Assembly (NCBI GenBank): GCA_013376995.1
Contig: JACAAZ010000008.1
Coordinates: forward strand, 122,225-186,224
Reading direction: 5' to 3'
DNA from: Bacteroidota bacterium
Lineage (GTDB): Bacteria; Bacteroidota; Bacteroidia; Bacteroidales; UBA4417
DNA: 64,000 nucleotides
Shown here: piece by piece, positions 7,651-16,990 of the stretch
How the letters are laid out: each line of letters starts with the position of its first letter
Position numbering within the stretch: the first letter of the stretch is position 1
Position numbers and translations under genes: made by a program
The notes under the pieces: model-generated
The model's input: only the letters and a program-made list of their open reading frames with translations
What the model was told of the DNA's origin: nothing
Databases searched by the model: none

Positions 7651-8937
7651 ATGAATAGAATTAGCGGTTTAAAAATTATAATCATGCTCATTATAGGCTC
7701 ATGGATTCAATCTCATGCAAGAGCGCAAAACGAGACTATTATGGCTAATGGCAGTCATATAATAGGAACTTGCGGGGATACGATTATATTGCGAGGAGTT
7801 AATTACGCAGCTTACAATTGGGGGTATGATCCATCTGACCTTCGGATTTCTGAAATAGCAGCATCTGGTGCCAACAGTGTTCGATTACCCTGGTATACTT
7901 CAAGCGCAAGTGGAGGCGGGTTTGTATATGATGACATTTCCTATTTAAATGCAGCTATTAACCAGTGCGTAGTGAATAAAATGATCCCGATCATTGAATT
8001 ACACGACCTTACAGGTGATCCTGATTTTAATAAAATTATTCAACTGAGTAATTGGTACCTGCGGCAGGATGTCAACTCAATGATCTCTAATTATAAACAC
8101 AGCCTGATTATCAATGTAGCGAATGAAGCCGGGAGCGTGATGAATTCTCAGCAGTTGGCTGATTTTATGAATACATACCAGATCGTTGTAACCAACCTGC
8201 GAAACGGGGGCATCTCAGTCCCATTGATGATTGATGCCCCGAATTTCGGGACTGATATCGATCTCCTGGCCTCCATCGCGCCTGCTCTCCAGGCTGAAGA
8301 TCCGCTTCATAACCTTATTTTTAGCGCTCACGCATATTGGTATTATTATGCCAGTAATGATTCCACCATTTTCAGGAACAAGATCACCAATGCTATGTCA
8401 CAGGGTGTGCCTTTTGTTTTAGGTGAGATTTGCAACCTCCAGTACGGCACTTCCCCTTGTGAATTAACTGTAAACTACAAGCCCCTGTTGGGAATATGCC
8501 AGCAGCTGAATGTCAGCTGGCTTGCCTGGGTTTGGGATCATGATGCATGTTCTGAAAGCCAGGTAAGTACTAATGGGAATTTCAACAGCTTATCCACTTA
8601 TGGAAACACAATCGTGAACAATCCTGATTTTGGTTTGTTCCAACACTCAACTATAGCTTACTATCTCGCAAACAATCAAACCTGCAATACAGGTATCCAT
8701 ATAAATCCCGGATTAAAAGAGGTTCCGTTCATCGTTTATGCTTCTGATGGCGGAACCCTCATCAAATCTTTGGTCACCGGGAATCTTGAAGTAAACGTTT
8801 TCGATGAGATTGGGAGGAAAGAGAAAAGTTACCTTCTCGCAGGATTAAGTAATCAGTATCTTGAGTTACCTTCAGGAATTCATCTTTTCTCAGCGGCATA
8901 TAAACATAAAATGTATTCACAAAAACTGGTCGAATAA
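7651..8937 (+). CDS. Secreted GH5-family glycoside hydrolase (cellulase/mannanase fold)
   Basis: 428 residues. A signal peptide (MNRISGLKIIIMLIIGSWIQSHARA) precedes a TIM-barrel domain of about 310 residues. Features of GH5 are visible: LRGVNYAAYNW at the first strand, the arginine in ANSVRLPW, the acid/base Glu159 in NVANEAG, His and Tyr in FSAHAYWYYY, and the nucleophile Glu259 in VPFVLGEICNL. The layout resembles bacterial endo-beta-mannanases and cellulases, so the substrate is probably a beta-1,4-glucan or mannan; which one cannot be decided here. The last 75 residues look like a divergent T9SS sorting domain. The promoter carries the palindrome shared with the response-regulator gene, suggesting induction by that two-component system. 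Confidence 0.85.
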   Translation: MNRISGLKIIIMLIIGSWIQSHARAQNETIMANGSHIIGTCGDTIILRGVNYAAYNWGYDPSDLRISEIAASGANSVRLPWYTSSASGGGFVYDDISYLNAAINQCVVNKMIPIIELHDLTGDPDFNKIIQLSNWYLRQDVNSMISNYKHSLIINVANEAGSVMNSQQLADFMNTYQIVVTNLRNGGISVPLMIDAPNFGTDIDLLASIAPALQAEDPLHNLIFSAHAYWYYYASNDSTIFRNKITNAMSQGVPFVLGEICNLQYGTSPCELTVNYKPLLGICQQLNVSWLAWVWDHDACSESQVSTNGNFNSLSTYGNTIVNNPDFGLFQHSTIAYYLANNQTCNTGIHINPGLKEVPFIVYASDGGTLIKSLVTGNLEVNVFDEIGRKEKSYLLAGLSNQYLELPSGIHLFSAAYKHKMYSQKLVE

Positions 8938-9062
8938 TTCGATCATTCTCCACTGATAACGTGATGGTTTTTAAATAGCCATTATTCCTCGCACTTTCCT
9001 GGACTGCTTTGTAACAGTTAAAATATTTCAGAGTAAGAATTCAGAATTACAATTAAGAACGT

Positions 9063-10742
9063 ATGCATAGGCGTTTCTGCTTCTTCATTATTCCAATTGT
9101 TTTTGCTTTTACTGCCCAGGCTCAGAACCTGGAAGGAATAGGCAAGCAGAAGCCTTTTACATTCCATGGATCCATTACTGACAATCTTATCCTGGTCCAC
9201 TCCATCGGTCTTCCGGATCAAAGCCAGCCTTTTTCCAACATCATCTCCGGCAATTTCAATGCCTCTGTTTATGGCCTCAGCCTCCCTTTTTCGTTCACAT
9301 TGAGCAATAAGCAAAGGGATTATAGCCAGCCATTCAACCAGTTCGGGCTTAGTCCTTCATATAAGTGGATTACCATTCATGCCGGATACCGAAACGTACG
9401 GTTTTCCAACTTCACCTTGTCAGGGCATACTTTTGCCGGCGTCGGCATCGAACTTAACCCGGGTAAGTTTCGATTTGGATTTGTTTCAGGCCGTTTTAAC
9501 CGGAGCACATCCACCAACCAATACAATCCTACCATTGACTCTCTTCCGGAATATAAGCGAAAAGGGACTGCCATAAAACTGGGCGTTGGAAGTAATAATT
9601 CTTATATGGACCTGGTCCTGCTCAGGATACAGGATGACACTGCCAGCCTCAAGAGCAATTCGGGTGACTATCCTAACAGAACCCCTGAACAAAACCTGGT
9701 AACGGGGCTGAATACAAGGATTGCCCTTTCAAAAAGCCTTACGTTTGAAGGAGAAGGTGCTGTCAGTTTTTATACTTCCAATTTGTATGCCGCCAGAATT
9801 GGCTCATCCGATTCATCCCTATTCCAGAAACTATCCAAACTTATCCTGGTAAATCAGTCTACTTTATGGTATACTGCTGTTCGGACATCCTTGAATTATA
9901 AACGAAAAGGGTTCACCACCCGGCTTGAATTCCAACGGATAGATCCCGGGTACAAATCACTGGGAGCATATTATTTTAACAGCGATATTGAAAACTTCAC
10001 TCTTAGTCCTTCATTTAGCATCTGGAAACGGAAAATCCAGTTGCATGGAAGTATCGGCCTGCAACGCGACAACCTGAGGAATACCAAGAAAGCCACTACT
10101 GTGCGTAAGATAGGCTCTCTGGCTCTTTCTTTTAACCCCTCTCGTGTGTTTGGAATGGATGCCTTTTACAGCAATTTCAATACCAATCAGAAAGCCGGTC
10201 GATTGCCTGTGACCGATACTACAAAAGTGTTCCAGGCTAATCAGACCTTTTCGCTCACTCCCCGGCTAACCTTCATGAATTCTTCAAGGACCCAGATGAT
10301 TCTGCTGGTGCTTAACCGTACCCATTTAACAGACAATAACCCATCAACCCAGAACCTTATAGAGAACACGGCGTCAACCGTAAACTTAAATTATATGTTG
10401 AGCCTTGTTGCTTCAAAGATCAGCCTGACGGCAGGGCTTACTTACCTGGAAATGAAGAATGCATTGTTTGAAAATAAAACCCGGGGGATAACGGCTGGTA
10501 TTTCCAGGAGCTTTGCCAATGAAACCTTGTATCTCAATTTATGTAATTCCTTTTTGTTTTCCAACTACGCTCAGACTTCTGGAAAAATAATCAACACCTC
10601 ATTGGGAGTAAACTTCCATCTTAAAAAACATCATCAGTTTCGCATGAACACATACTTTACCGGTAACTATTACCCTTCCGGTTCATCCATTCATTCATCC
10701 AAACAAATAAAAGGAGATGTGGGCTATTCATTTACTTTTTAA
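9063..10742 (+). CDS. Predicted outer-membrane beta-barrel protein
   Basis: 559 residues with signal peptide MHRRFCFFIIPIVFAFTAQA. The mature part has alternating polar and hydrophobic strands with aromatic girdles throughout (FRFGFVSGRFNRS, YNLSPSYKWITIHAGYR-type strands) and ends in VGYSFTF with a terminal Phe, a typical outer-membrane barrel end. I do not recognise a named family. It is the first gene of a cluster: the next gene starts 26 bp before its stop, which argues for translational coupling. It may anchor or export the giant protein encoded next, or be a porin partner of it; this is inferred from gene order only. Confidence 0.75.
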   Translation: MHRRFCFFIIPIVFAFTAQAQNLEGIGKQKPFTFHGSITDNLILVHSIGLPDQSQPFSNIISGNFNASVYGLSLPFSFTLSNKQRDYSQPFNQFGLSPSYKWITIHAGYRNVRFSNFTLSGHTFAGVGIELNPGKFRFGFVSGRFNRSTSTNQYNPTIDSLPEYKRKGTAIKLGVGSNNSYMDLVLLRIQDDTASLKSNSGDYPNRTPEQNLVTGLNTRIALSKSLTFEGEGAVSFYTSNLYAARIGSSDSSLFQKLSKLILVNQSTLWYTAVRTSLNYKRKGFTTRLEFQRIDPGYKSLGAYYFNSDIENFTLSPSFSIWKRKIQLHGSIGLQRDNLRNTKKATTVRKIGSLALSFNPSRVFGMDAFYSNFNTNQKAGRLPVTDTTKVFQANQTFSLTPRLTFMNSSRTQMILLVLNRTHLTDNNPSTQNLIENTASTVNLNYMLSLVASKISLTAGLTYLEMKNALFENKTRGITAGISRSFANETLYLNLCNSFLFSNYAQTSGKIINTSLGVNFHLKKHHQFRMNTYFTGNYYPSGSSIHSSKQIKGDVGYSFTF

Positions 10743-13700
10743 AAGGATCCTCCTGCTTTGCAGTTTCCAAATAGCAATCGGGCAAGTGGTAGGGCAATCC
10801 CTTTACCCTGTCAGTATAACCCTTATGGTGCAGCCTCCATATAGTCCTCATATTAGCGACTATACTTCGCAGCCGGGAAAAATCATGGCGACGCTTGTCA
10901 ATACCTCTCCGAATGGCGGAAGTATCCAGGTTTATCTGTTAGGGTCGATCACAAGTTCAGGAGGAATCAATATTTATACCGACCCAGCTTACAAAATGCC
11001 TGAACCTGTGACCGTATATGCAGGCCAGCCTTACATGATCAGCCAAAACAATATCGAGCAGGTATTTAGTGAAAGTCACCTAATATTTAACGGGATCACC
11101 AAACAACAAGTGATCAATGGCAATGGACTTCCGGAGGATGATTACCAGATTTGCATCAGAGCCTATGATTACAATACCGGGCAGCCGGTTTCAGGGGAAG
11201 ACCCGATGGGTTGTGCAAATCTATCCATATCGTCTGTGGAGCCGCCAATCGTTCTTAACCCAATCTGTGGAGATTCCATTACCATCCTGCCCCCACAGAG
11301 TATGATCATGAACTGGACAATGCCCGTAGGGACCCCGGTCAATACTCAGTATTACCTGAAAATGGTCGAAATATTGCCAGGCGAACGCGATCCCAATGAT
11401 GCCATGCATTCTGCCGGGCATCCTGTATTTTTCGAAACCACCCTACCCACTACCAGTTATATTTATGGCCCGGCTAACCCCGCACTAGTGGAAGGGAAAC
11501 GCTATGCTTTCGCTGTGACAGCTATCGACCCTACCGGTAAAACGGCTTATAGAAATGGAGGCATGAGTGAAGTTTGCAGCTTCACCTGCAAGGTTAACAG
11601 CCAGGGTCCGGGTAATGGGAATACTACGACTTTGCAAACAACGGTAAGGGAGAATACAATGTCCACCGGCTGCACATCCACCTGCAAACATCAACTAACG
11701 GAAAACACTTCACCGGGTACTGTCAATGTGAATGATGATCTTCAAATTGCAGGATTTTCGATGAAAGTTACTTCCCTCGATAACCCACCTGCTGGAGATG
11801 GATCCTTTTCCGGGATAGGGAAGGTGCCGCTGCCCGTTTTGAATAGCCAGAATTTATATGTAAAAGTCCACTTTGATAAAATAAAGGTCAATGGAAGCAA
11901 GGAAGTTTATGATGGCAAAGCCAGCGGCATCCTCAAAAACAATGCAGATTTCATCCCGCAGGTCGACAACGGATTGCCTGTTTTACCCGATGATTTCAGC
12001 CCTACCGGTTTGTTAAACTATTTCACCGATCCGGGGAACAATGGACAAATGGCCATCAGTAACCCAACAGCTGAATATGAACTGCCTATTGGAAAGGAAA
12101 ATGGAAATTATACGCTGGCCATAACCGGGGTTAATTTCACAGCTGAGCAGGCTACCTTCAATGCAGCCCTGGCTATGAATGTTTCCGGGAAAACTATCGC
12201 CTTTGGCGCACAGCATATCTGCTTTTCACCTGGAGGGATGTGCAAAAGCGGTATCCTTTTCCTGGCTAAAGATGTTCCTGTACCCGCAGGTTCAACGGAT
12301 ATGATCACACTTAAGTCCGCTAAATCCGGTTTCATGAACACGATCAGTGACCCGGGAACGTATGTCTCCTTTGATGCTAACGGGTTTGAGGAATTGAACC
12401 TGGATGCGGAATATTCAACCAGCCATATCAAAAATGTATCGGATAATAAGCCTGCTGCAATTGAACTGAAAGCTACAGCTAAAGACTGGAGCGACTGGAT
12501 AGCAAACATTTCCGTCGAACCCTTTTATATTGATGGCCAAAAAGATTTTTCCTTTGATCTGGACAAATCCGTACCGGCTTATTATGACCACTCCATCAAC
12601 AGTAACCCTGTTGGAGTATCTCCAGTCCTTGCTAAGCTGGAAGAACCAGGAGGCCCTGAATGGCAAGGTTTTTATATGCCCCAGTTGCTTGTATCTTTAC
12701 CGGCATTTGTGAAGCGGCTCAATGATCCAAAACCGGTAACAGCAAGTTTGAATGACCTGATCATCGATGGCCAGGGAGTTTCGGTTGATGCAGGTTTGAA
12801 GAATGTGCTGGCCCTGGGGGATGGGAGCCTTGCTTCGTGGTATTTTTCTGTGGATGCGTTAGACCTTTCGGTCAGGAAAAATTCATTCAACAATGCTTCA
12901 ATGACGGGCAAGGTTATCTTACCGGTAAGTGGTAACGACCAAGGCCTGAAAAACCAGCTGGACTATACCTGCCTTCTGGCCTACTCAGGTGAAAAATTAA
13001 AGTATAATTTCTCAGTAAAAGCAAAAGATGGAATCAGCGCCCCTCTTTGGGCAGCATACCTGAATATATTCAGTTCTTCGCAATTTACCATCAATAATGA
13101 TAACCCTTCTGGGAATATTGTCGCAGATATCCTGCTGAACGGCGACCTTACCATTAAAACACCCGATGTCGACCCTATTGGCTCCCTCGATTTTGAACTG
13201 ATGCATTTTGAAGGGTTGGAATTAAGCAGCATTGAGCCCTATTTTACATTAAAATACATGAGCCTCGGCAGTCCTCAAAAATCGATGGGAGGAGACGGAC
13301 TGCCCATGGGTCCCTCAAATGAAATTTCCAGGGGCCTGGCTGGCTTTCCGGTTACACTGAAATATAACGGGCTCTCAACTGAAGGTGTGGGGTTCAAGTT
13401 TGGCGTTGACCTGAAGATCTCTGACAATGCCTTGCTCCCGAAAGTTGAAGGAGATTTTGACATCTATGGTTCCCTGGAATATAAAACCGGGAACCGGCCC
13501 CAGATTGGCGGCCCTAAAATATCGACTGATGCTTTCATCATAGAAGGCCCTCTGGGACCGGTATTTATTGATGGGAAACTAGCTTTTATCAATACCCGGG
13601 AATGGGGCCATGCCCTGAGTGGCAGTGTAGGAACCAGTTTACTTGGGGTGAAATTGGGTGGTATTTCAGGATTGGGAACTGAAGTAGTCTTTGGCCATAA

Positions 13701-16377
13701 AACAGAGCCTGATGATTTCTACTATTTCGCAGTAAATTTTCATGGCACCTTTGCCCCTGTAGCCTTTGCACCTCCCAGCAACCTGGCCTGGAACGGATTT
13801 GGAGGCGGCATGTATTACCATATGTCCATGAATGATAAAGATGTAAACATTGCCGACCCGGATGCAGTGTTAATGAAAATCAATGGTGGACAGGATTTAA
13901 CTAAAAGGTACAAGCCTGACAAGAATTCCCTGGTTGGGTTCCTGGCAACTGTAATGCTTGGGACTGTAGACAAAACCATGATGAATTCTGCCTCAACCCT
14001 TGATATTGGGATAAATAAGAATTTTTCGCTTGACCATGTACAATACGATCTGAACGGGGTTCTCCTGTCTCCCCCGCTTAGCCTTGGGAAATTAAGCTTC
14101 AAGAACTCACTGGCAACAATAAGCGGTCGGCTAAAACTGGATTTATCTCAAAATATTTACACTGCCGACATGGATGCCCAATACATCGCAAAGGTGATTG
14201 GCAACGAAGTGGAAACCCCCATGTCAGGAGATGGCAAACTGAATATCCTGGCAGATCTCAATAAGGGTTTGTGGCATATCTATGCAGGAACACCCAGGAA
14301 TCCGAATTACCTTCACTATAAGCCATATTACCCGATTCCTTTTGACCTGGACTTCAAAGGATACTTCATGGCAGGGAATGACCTGGGCAGTGATTTACCG
14401 GAATTCCCTTCAGGATTCCAGGGTATCATGGACCAATGCCATATCACTGTCAAACCAAATCCTGACAGGAACAATCTTGCCGGCGATGGAAATGGAGGTG
14501 GCACAACCGGTATGACCTGCGGAGGATATGTGGATCTGGGGAATCCCGGAGGCTATGATTTTGAGTTCATCAAAGTTAAGTTCTACGGAATTACGGGGTT
14601 TGATGTTTCCTTGTTCCATAGTGATAAAGGTTGCGACGGTCAGCCGGGCAAAGTGGGTATCAATGGATGGTACGCAAACGGAAAAATATACGGCGGGCTG
14701 AACCTGGGCGTAATGGCACATGTGAATCTGTTCGGTGAAAAAATGGATGCAACTATATTCGATGCAACAGCAGGTGCTGAGTTATCCGCAGGTTTACCCA
14801 ATCCATTCTGGTTCGATGGTGATTTCTTCATCCATTACGATGTGTTGGAGGGGTATGTATCCGGGAGTATAAATGTTCCTTTAAAGTATGGCGGTGATAA
14901 ATGCTCCCCGAATGCCGGGGACCCCCTGGGAGGAATGAATATCATCAGCGATTTGATACCGGCTAATTCCCCGGCTTCAACCGGGAAATTGCCAAAATCA
15001 CAAGCCGGGAAAGTCAGCATTGCTGCCACCCCTGCTGCTGCCTTTAATTTCCCGGTTGAAAAAAACTTCGAGATTAACTATAAGGACAAGGAAAACAATG
15101 ACAAGCATGAATCCTTCCGGATCAACATCACTGAATTTTATATACGGGACCTGGATCATGACAGCATTTTCTGCGGAATTCATAAATCACCTTCTATAGG
15201 TCGAACTGCCTTCAATAATAACAAGGAATTTCATTTTTACAGCAGCGACCTGCCCATGTTTAATCCACAGACAAATTACATGATGTATCTTAAAGTTACC
15301 GTCTTCGATGCTCAAAACAAACCACTTAAGAATAATGCAACGCATAAGGACTACACCGAGGAAAAGACTGTATATTTTAAAACCGGAGATTGCCTGAATA
15401 ACCTGGCGGAAATATTCCTTGGTGGCTATCCTGTCCCCGGTGAACGTCATTTCCTGACCAAACAAACTCCAAACGGATATTTCCAGCTGAAACAGGATGC
15501 TCCCTGCCTGGTGGAAGATGCAAAGTACGACCTGAAGGTGAGGTTTACCCATGAAAGCGGATCAACCGATGTTCCGGTCATACATTCAGGCTCAAGTTCC
15601 CGGTTTGTTTTCCAGGTACCGGATTTACCTAACGATAAAGTCGTCAAGATCAGTATTGTTAAAATCCTTAATTCCTATGGTAAATATGAAAGAGGAAAAG
15701 CTGCTTCCGGTTTTAGCCACCAGGCCCTGCTTTCTGTATACAAGTCCTCATACGCCTCTGTTAATCTTTCAACAACCCGGTTTAACACAGGTGAGAACAT
15801 CAATGCAAACCTTCCCGATGAAATAGAATTGTATCATTATTATTTCAAGACAAGCCAGTTTAAGACACTTCCGGAGAAACTGCTAAGCATGGAAAATGCA
15901 GATCAGGTCACTGCTGATCGAAATGGCTTTAATACCGCCAGGTTTGGTGGAAGAGAAAACTTTGATGTGTTTGATGTAAACGGGTATACCAAATCGATAG
16001 ATGCTGCAGCATTATCCATTCACCCGCTGGTTTCCATTACTGAGAACACCGGAAATAACAGTTATCAGAGAGACTTCATCCTGCCTCTTTACTATGCCAT
16101 GTACAATGCCGGTAATTGTCTTTCGCCTGATAAAACCTTTTATCATTCCGGTGTTCCTGACAATAAAGCAGTACGGCAAAATTCAATACCGTTTATACCG
16201 GAATGGGTATTCCCGGATGAATTAACGGCAGACCAGCCACTTGGATACAATGAAATCCCTCCTTCATTAAGATACAGCCGGACAACTGGAGATCCCAACG
16301 AAATAAAGCCAGCGAACCCCGTTCCGGCAAAAAATTCGACAAAAAAAGCCAATACAGGCGGATACAACAGACATTAA
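10717..16377 (+). CDS. Giant secreted protein (1886 residues), function unknown
   Basis: The start ATG lies inside the preceding gene. A signal peptide (LLFKRILLLCSFQIAIGQVVGQ) is followed by a beta-rich domain (about 27-170; LYPVSITLMVQPPYSPHISDY) and a fibronectin-like domain (about 175-290). This N-terminal arrangement resembles large Bacteroidetes proteins annotated with a TANFOR domain, a low-certainty match from memory. The middle 1200 residues are a continuous series of beta-strands rich in Gly, Asn and Asp, with recurring strings such as DLKISDNALLPKVEGDFDIYGSLEY and LDLSQNIYTADMDAQY. The tail is low in structure and rich in Pro, Asn and Lys (KPANPVPAKNSTKKANTGG). No T9SS sorting domain and no catalytic motif was seen. 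A large surface or periplasmic structural protein is most likely. Confidence 0.8.
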   Translation: MWAIHLLFKRILLLCSFQIAIGQVVGQSLYPVSITLMVQPPYSPHISDYTSQPGKIMATLVNTSPNGGSIQVYLLGSITSSGGINIYTDPAYKMPEPVTVYAGQPYMISQNNIEQVFSESHLIFNGITKQQVINGNGLPEDDYQICIRAYDYNTGQPVSGEDPMGCANLSISSVEPPIVLNPICGDSITILPPQSMIMNWTMPVGTPVNTQYYLKMVEILPGERDPNDAMHSAGHPVFFETTLPTTSYIYGPANPALVEGKRYAFAVTAIDPTGKTAYRNGGMSEVCSFTCKVNSQGPGNGNTTTLQTTVRENTMSTGCTSTCKHQLTENTSPGTVNVNDDLQIAGFSMKVTSLDNPPAGDGSFSGIGKVPLPVLNSQNLYVKVHFDKIKVNGSKEVYDGKASGILKNNADFIPQVDNGLPVLPDDFSPTGLLNYFTDPGNNGQMAISNPTAEYELPIGKENGNYTLAITGVNFTAEQATFNAALAMNVSGKTIAFGAQHICFSPGGMCKSGILFLAKDVPVPAGSTDMITLKSAKSGFMNTISDPGTYVSFDANGFEELNLDAEYSTSHIKNVSDNKPAAIELKATAKDWSDWIANISVEPFYIDGQKDFSFDLDKSVPAYYDHSINSNPVGVSPVLAKLEEPGGPEWQGFYMPQLLVSLPAFVKRLNDPKPVTASLNDLIIDGQGVSVDAGLKNVLALGDGSLASWYFSVDALDLSVRKNSFNNASMTGKVILPVSGNDQGLKNQLDYTCLLAYSGEKLKYNFSVKAKDGISAPLWAAYLNIFSSSQFTINNDNPSGNIVADILLNGDLTIKTPDVDPIGSLDFELMHFEGLELSSIEPYFTLKYMSLGSPQKSMGGDGLPMGPSNEISRGLAGFPVTLKYNGLSTEGVGFKFGVDLKISDNALLPKVEGDFDIYGSLEYKTGNRPQIGGPKISTDAFIIEGPLGPVFIDGKLAFINTREWGHALSGSVGTSLLGVKLGGISGLGTEVVFGHKTEPDDFYYFAVNFHGTFAPVAFAPPSNLAWNGFGGGMYYHMSMNDKDVNIADPDAVLMKINGGQDLTKRYKPDKNSLVGFLATVMLGTVDKTMMNSASTLDIGINKNFSLDHVQYDLNGVLLSPPLSLGKLSFKNSLATISGRLKLDLSQNIYTADMDAQYIAKVIGNEVETPMSGDGKLNILADLNKGLWHIYAGTPRNPNYLHYKPYYPIPFDLDFKGYFMAGNDLGSDLPEFPSGFQGIMDQCHITVKPNPDRNNLAGDGNGGGTTGMTCGGYVDLGNPGGYDFEFIKVKFYGITGFDVSLFHSDKGCDGQPGKVGINGWYANGKIYGGLNLGVMAHVNLFGEKMDATIFDATAGAELSAGLPNPFWFDGDFFIHYDVLEGYVSGSINVPLKYGGDKCSPNAGDPLGGMNIISDLIPANSPASTGKLPKSQAGKVSIAATPAAAFNFPVEKNFEINYKDKENNDKHESFRINITEFYIRDLDHDSIFCGIHKSPSIGRTAFNNNKEFHFYSSDLPMFNPQTNYMMYLKVTVFDAQNKPLKNNATHKDYTEEKTVYFKTGDCLNNLAEIFLGGYPVPGERHFLTKQTPNGYFQLKQDAPCLVEDAKYDLKVRFTHESGSTDVPVIHSGSSSRFVFQVPDLPNDKVVKISIVKILNSYGKYERGKAASGFSHQALLSVYKSSYASVNLSTTRFNTGENINANLPDEIELYHYYFKTSQFKTLPEKLLSMENADQVTADRNGFNTARFGGRENFDVFDVNGYTKSIDAAALSIHPLVSITENTGNNSYQRDFILPLYYAMYNAGNCLSPDKTFYHSGVPDNKAVRQNSIPFIPEWVFPDELTADQPLGYNEIPPSLRYSRTTGDPNEIKPANPVPAKNSTKKANTGGYNRH

Positions 16378-16396
16378 TGGTTCAACCAAAAACAAC

Positions 16397-16984
16397 ATGA
16401 CCATGAACAAAATACCAGGAAACCCTTACAGGAAATATAGAGGACGACAGTTATTAATGCTTGCTCTATGGCTCACTTTCTTTATCCCAGGGATGAAGGC
16501 ACAGCTTCCCTTTATAGTTGCCGATCAGCTTATTAATCATACTGCGGCTGCAATTCCATTGTCTCTTGAAGTGCCCGCCAGCAATACCACCATTTTTATC
16601 GGGAACTACAGCCAGGCCGGTCCCGGGTCCACCTCCGTAAAACCTGCCGTAAATGCTGAACCGCAGGCAGGTAAGAATTCGGGAAATACCGTTTATGGGA
16701 GTTATATCCAGGTTGATTATTATTCCCCGGCATTGTATGCCTTGGATTATTACTTTATGAAGTCACAGAATTATATAAAACCCTCTCCCGTTTACGTGTG
16801 TAAGCCCGGCATTGATTTCCTCGGGAAATATCCAACATTTATTAAACTTTCGGACCGTGCTCCCCAAAAAGTCAAACTGGATTTTCACTTTATTGATCCT
16901 TTTGATCAATATACAAATTGGGATGACACAAAGCTAAGTTCAGTCGGAGTTGCCGGTACTAAAGAAATACTGATCACAAAATAA
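16397..16984 (+). CDS. Small secreted protein of the giant-protein cluster
   Basis: 195 residues. The start is MTMNK; a second in-frame ATG two codons on is equally possible. A positively charged N-terminus and hydrophobic stretch LLMLALWLTFFIPGMKAQ form a signal peptide. The mature part (FIVADQLINHTAAAIPLSLEVP, then a Pro/Ser-rich linker, then YALDYYFMKSQNYIKP) matches no family I know. It begins 19 bp after the giant gene and stops 6 bp before the fibronectin-type gene, so it is clearly one transcript with them. Its short length and conserved-looking placement suggest an accessory subunit. Confidence 0.7.
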   Translation: MTMNKIPGNPYRKYRGRQLLMLALWLTFFIPGMKAQLPFIVADQLINHTAAAIPLSLEVPASNTTIFIGNYSQAGPGSTSVKPAVNAEPQAGKNSGNTVYGSYIQVDYYSPALYALDYYFMKSQNYIKPSPVYVCKPGIDFLGKYPTFIKLSDRAPQKVKLDFHFIDPFDQYTNWDDTKLSSVGVAGTKEILITK

Positions 16985-16990
16985 TAACAT

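Noticed and set aside
12108..12509. 133-codon antisense frame inside the giant protein gene
   Set aside because: Shadow of a long real gene whose codon pattern and signal peptide support the plus strand.
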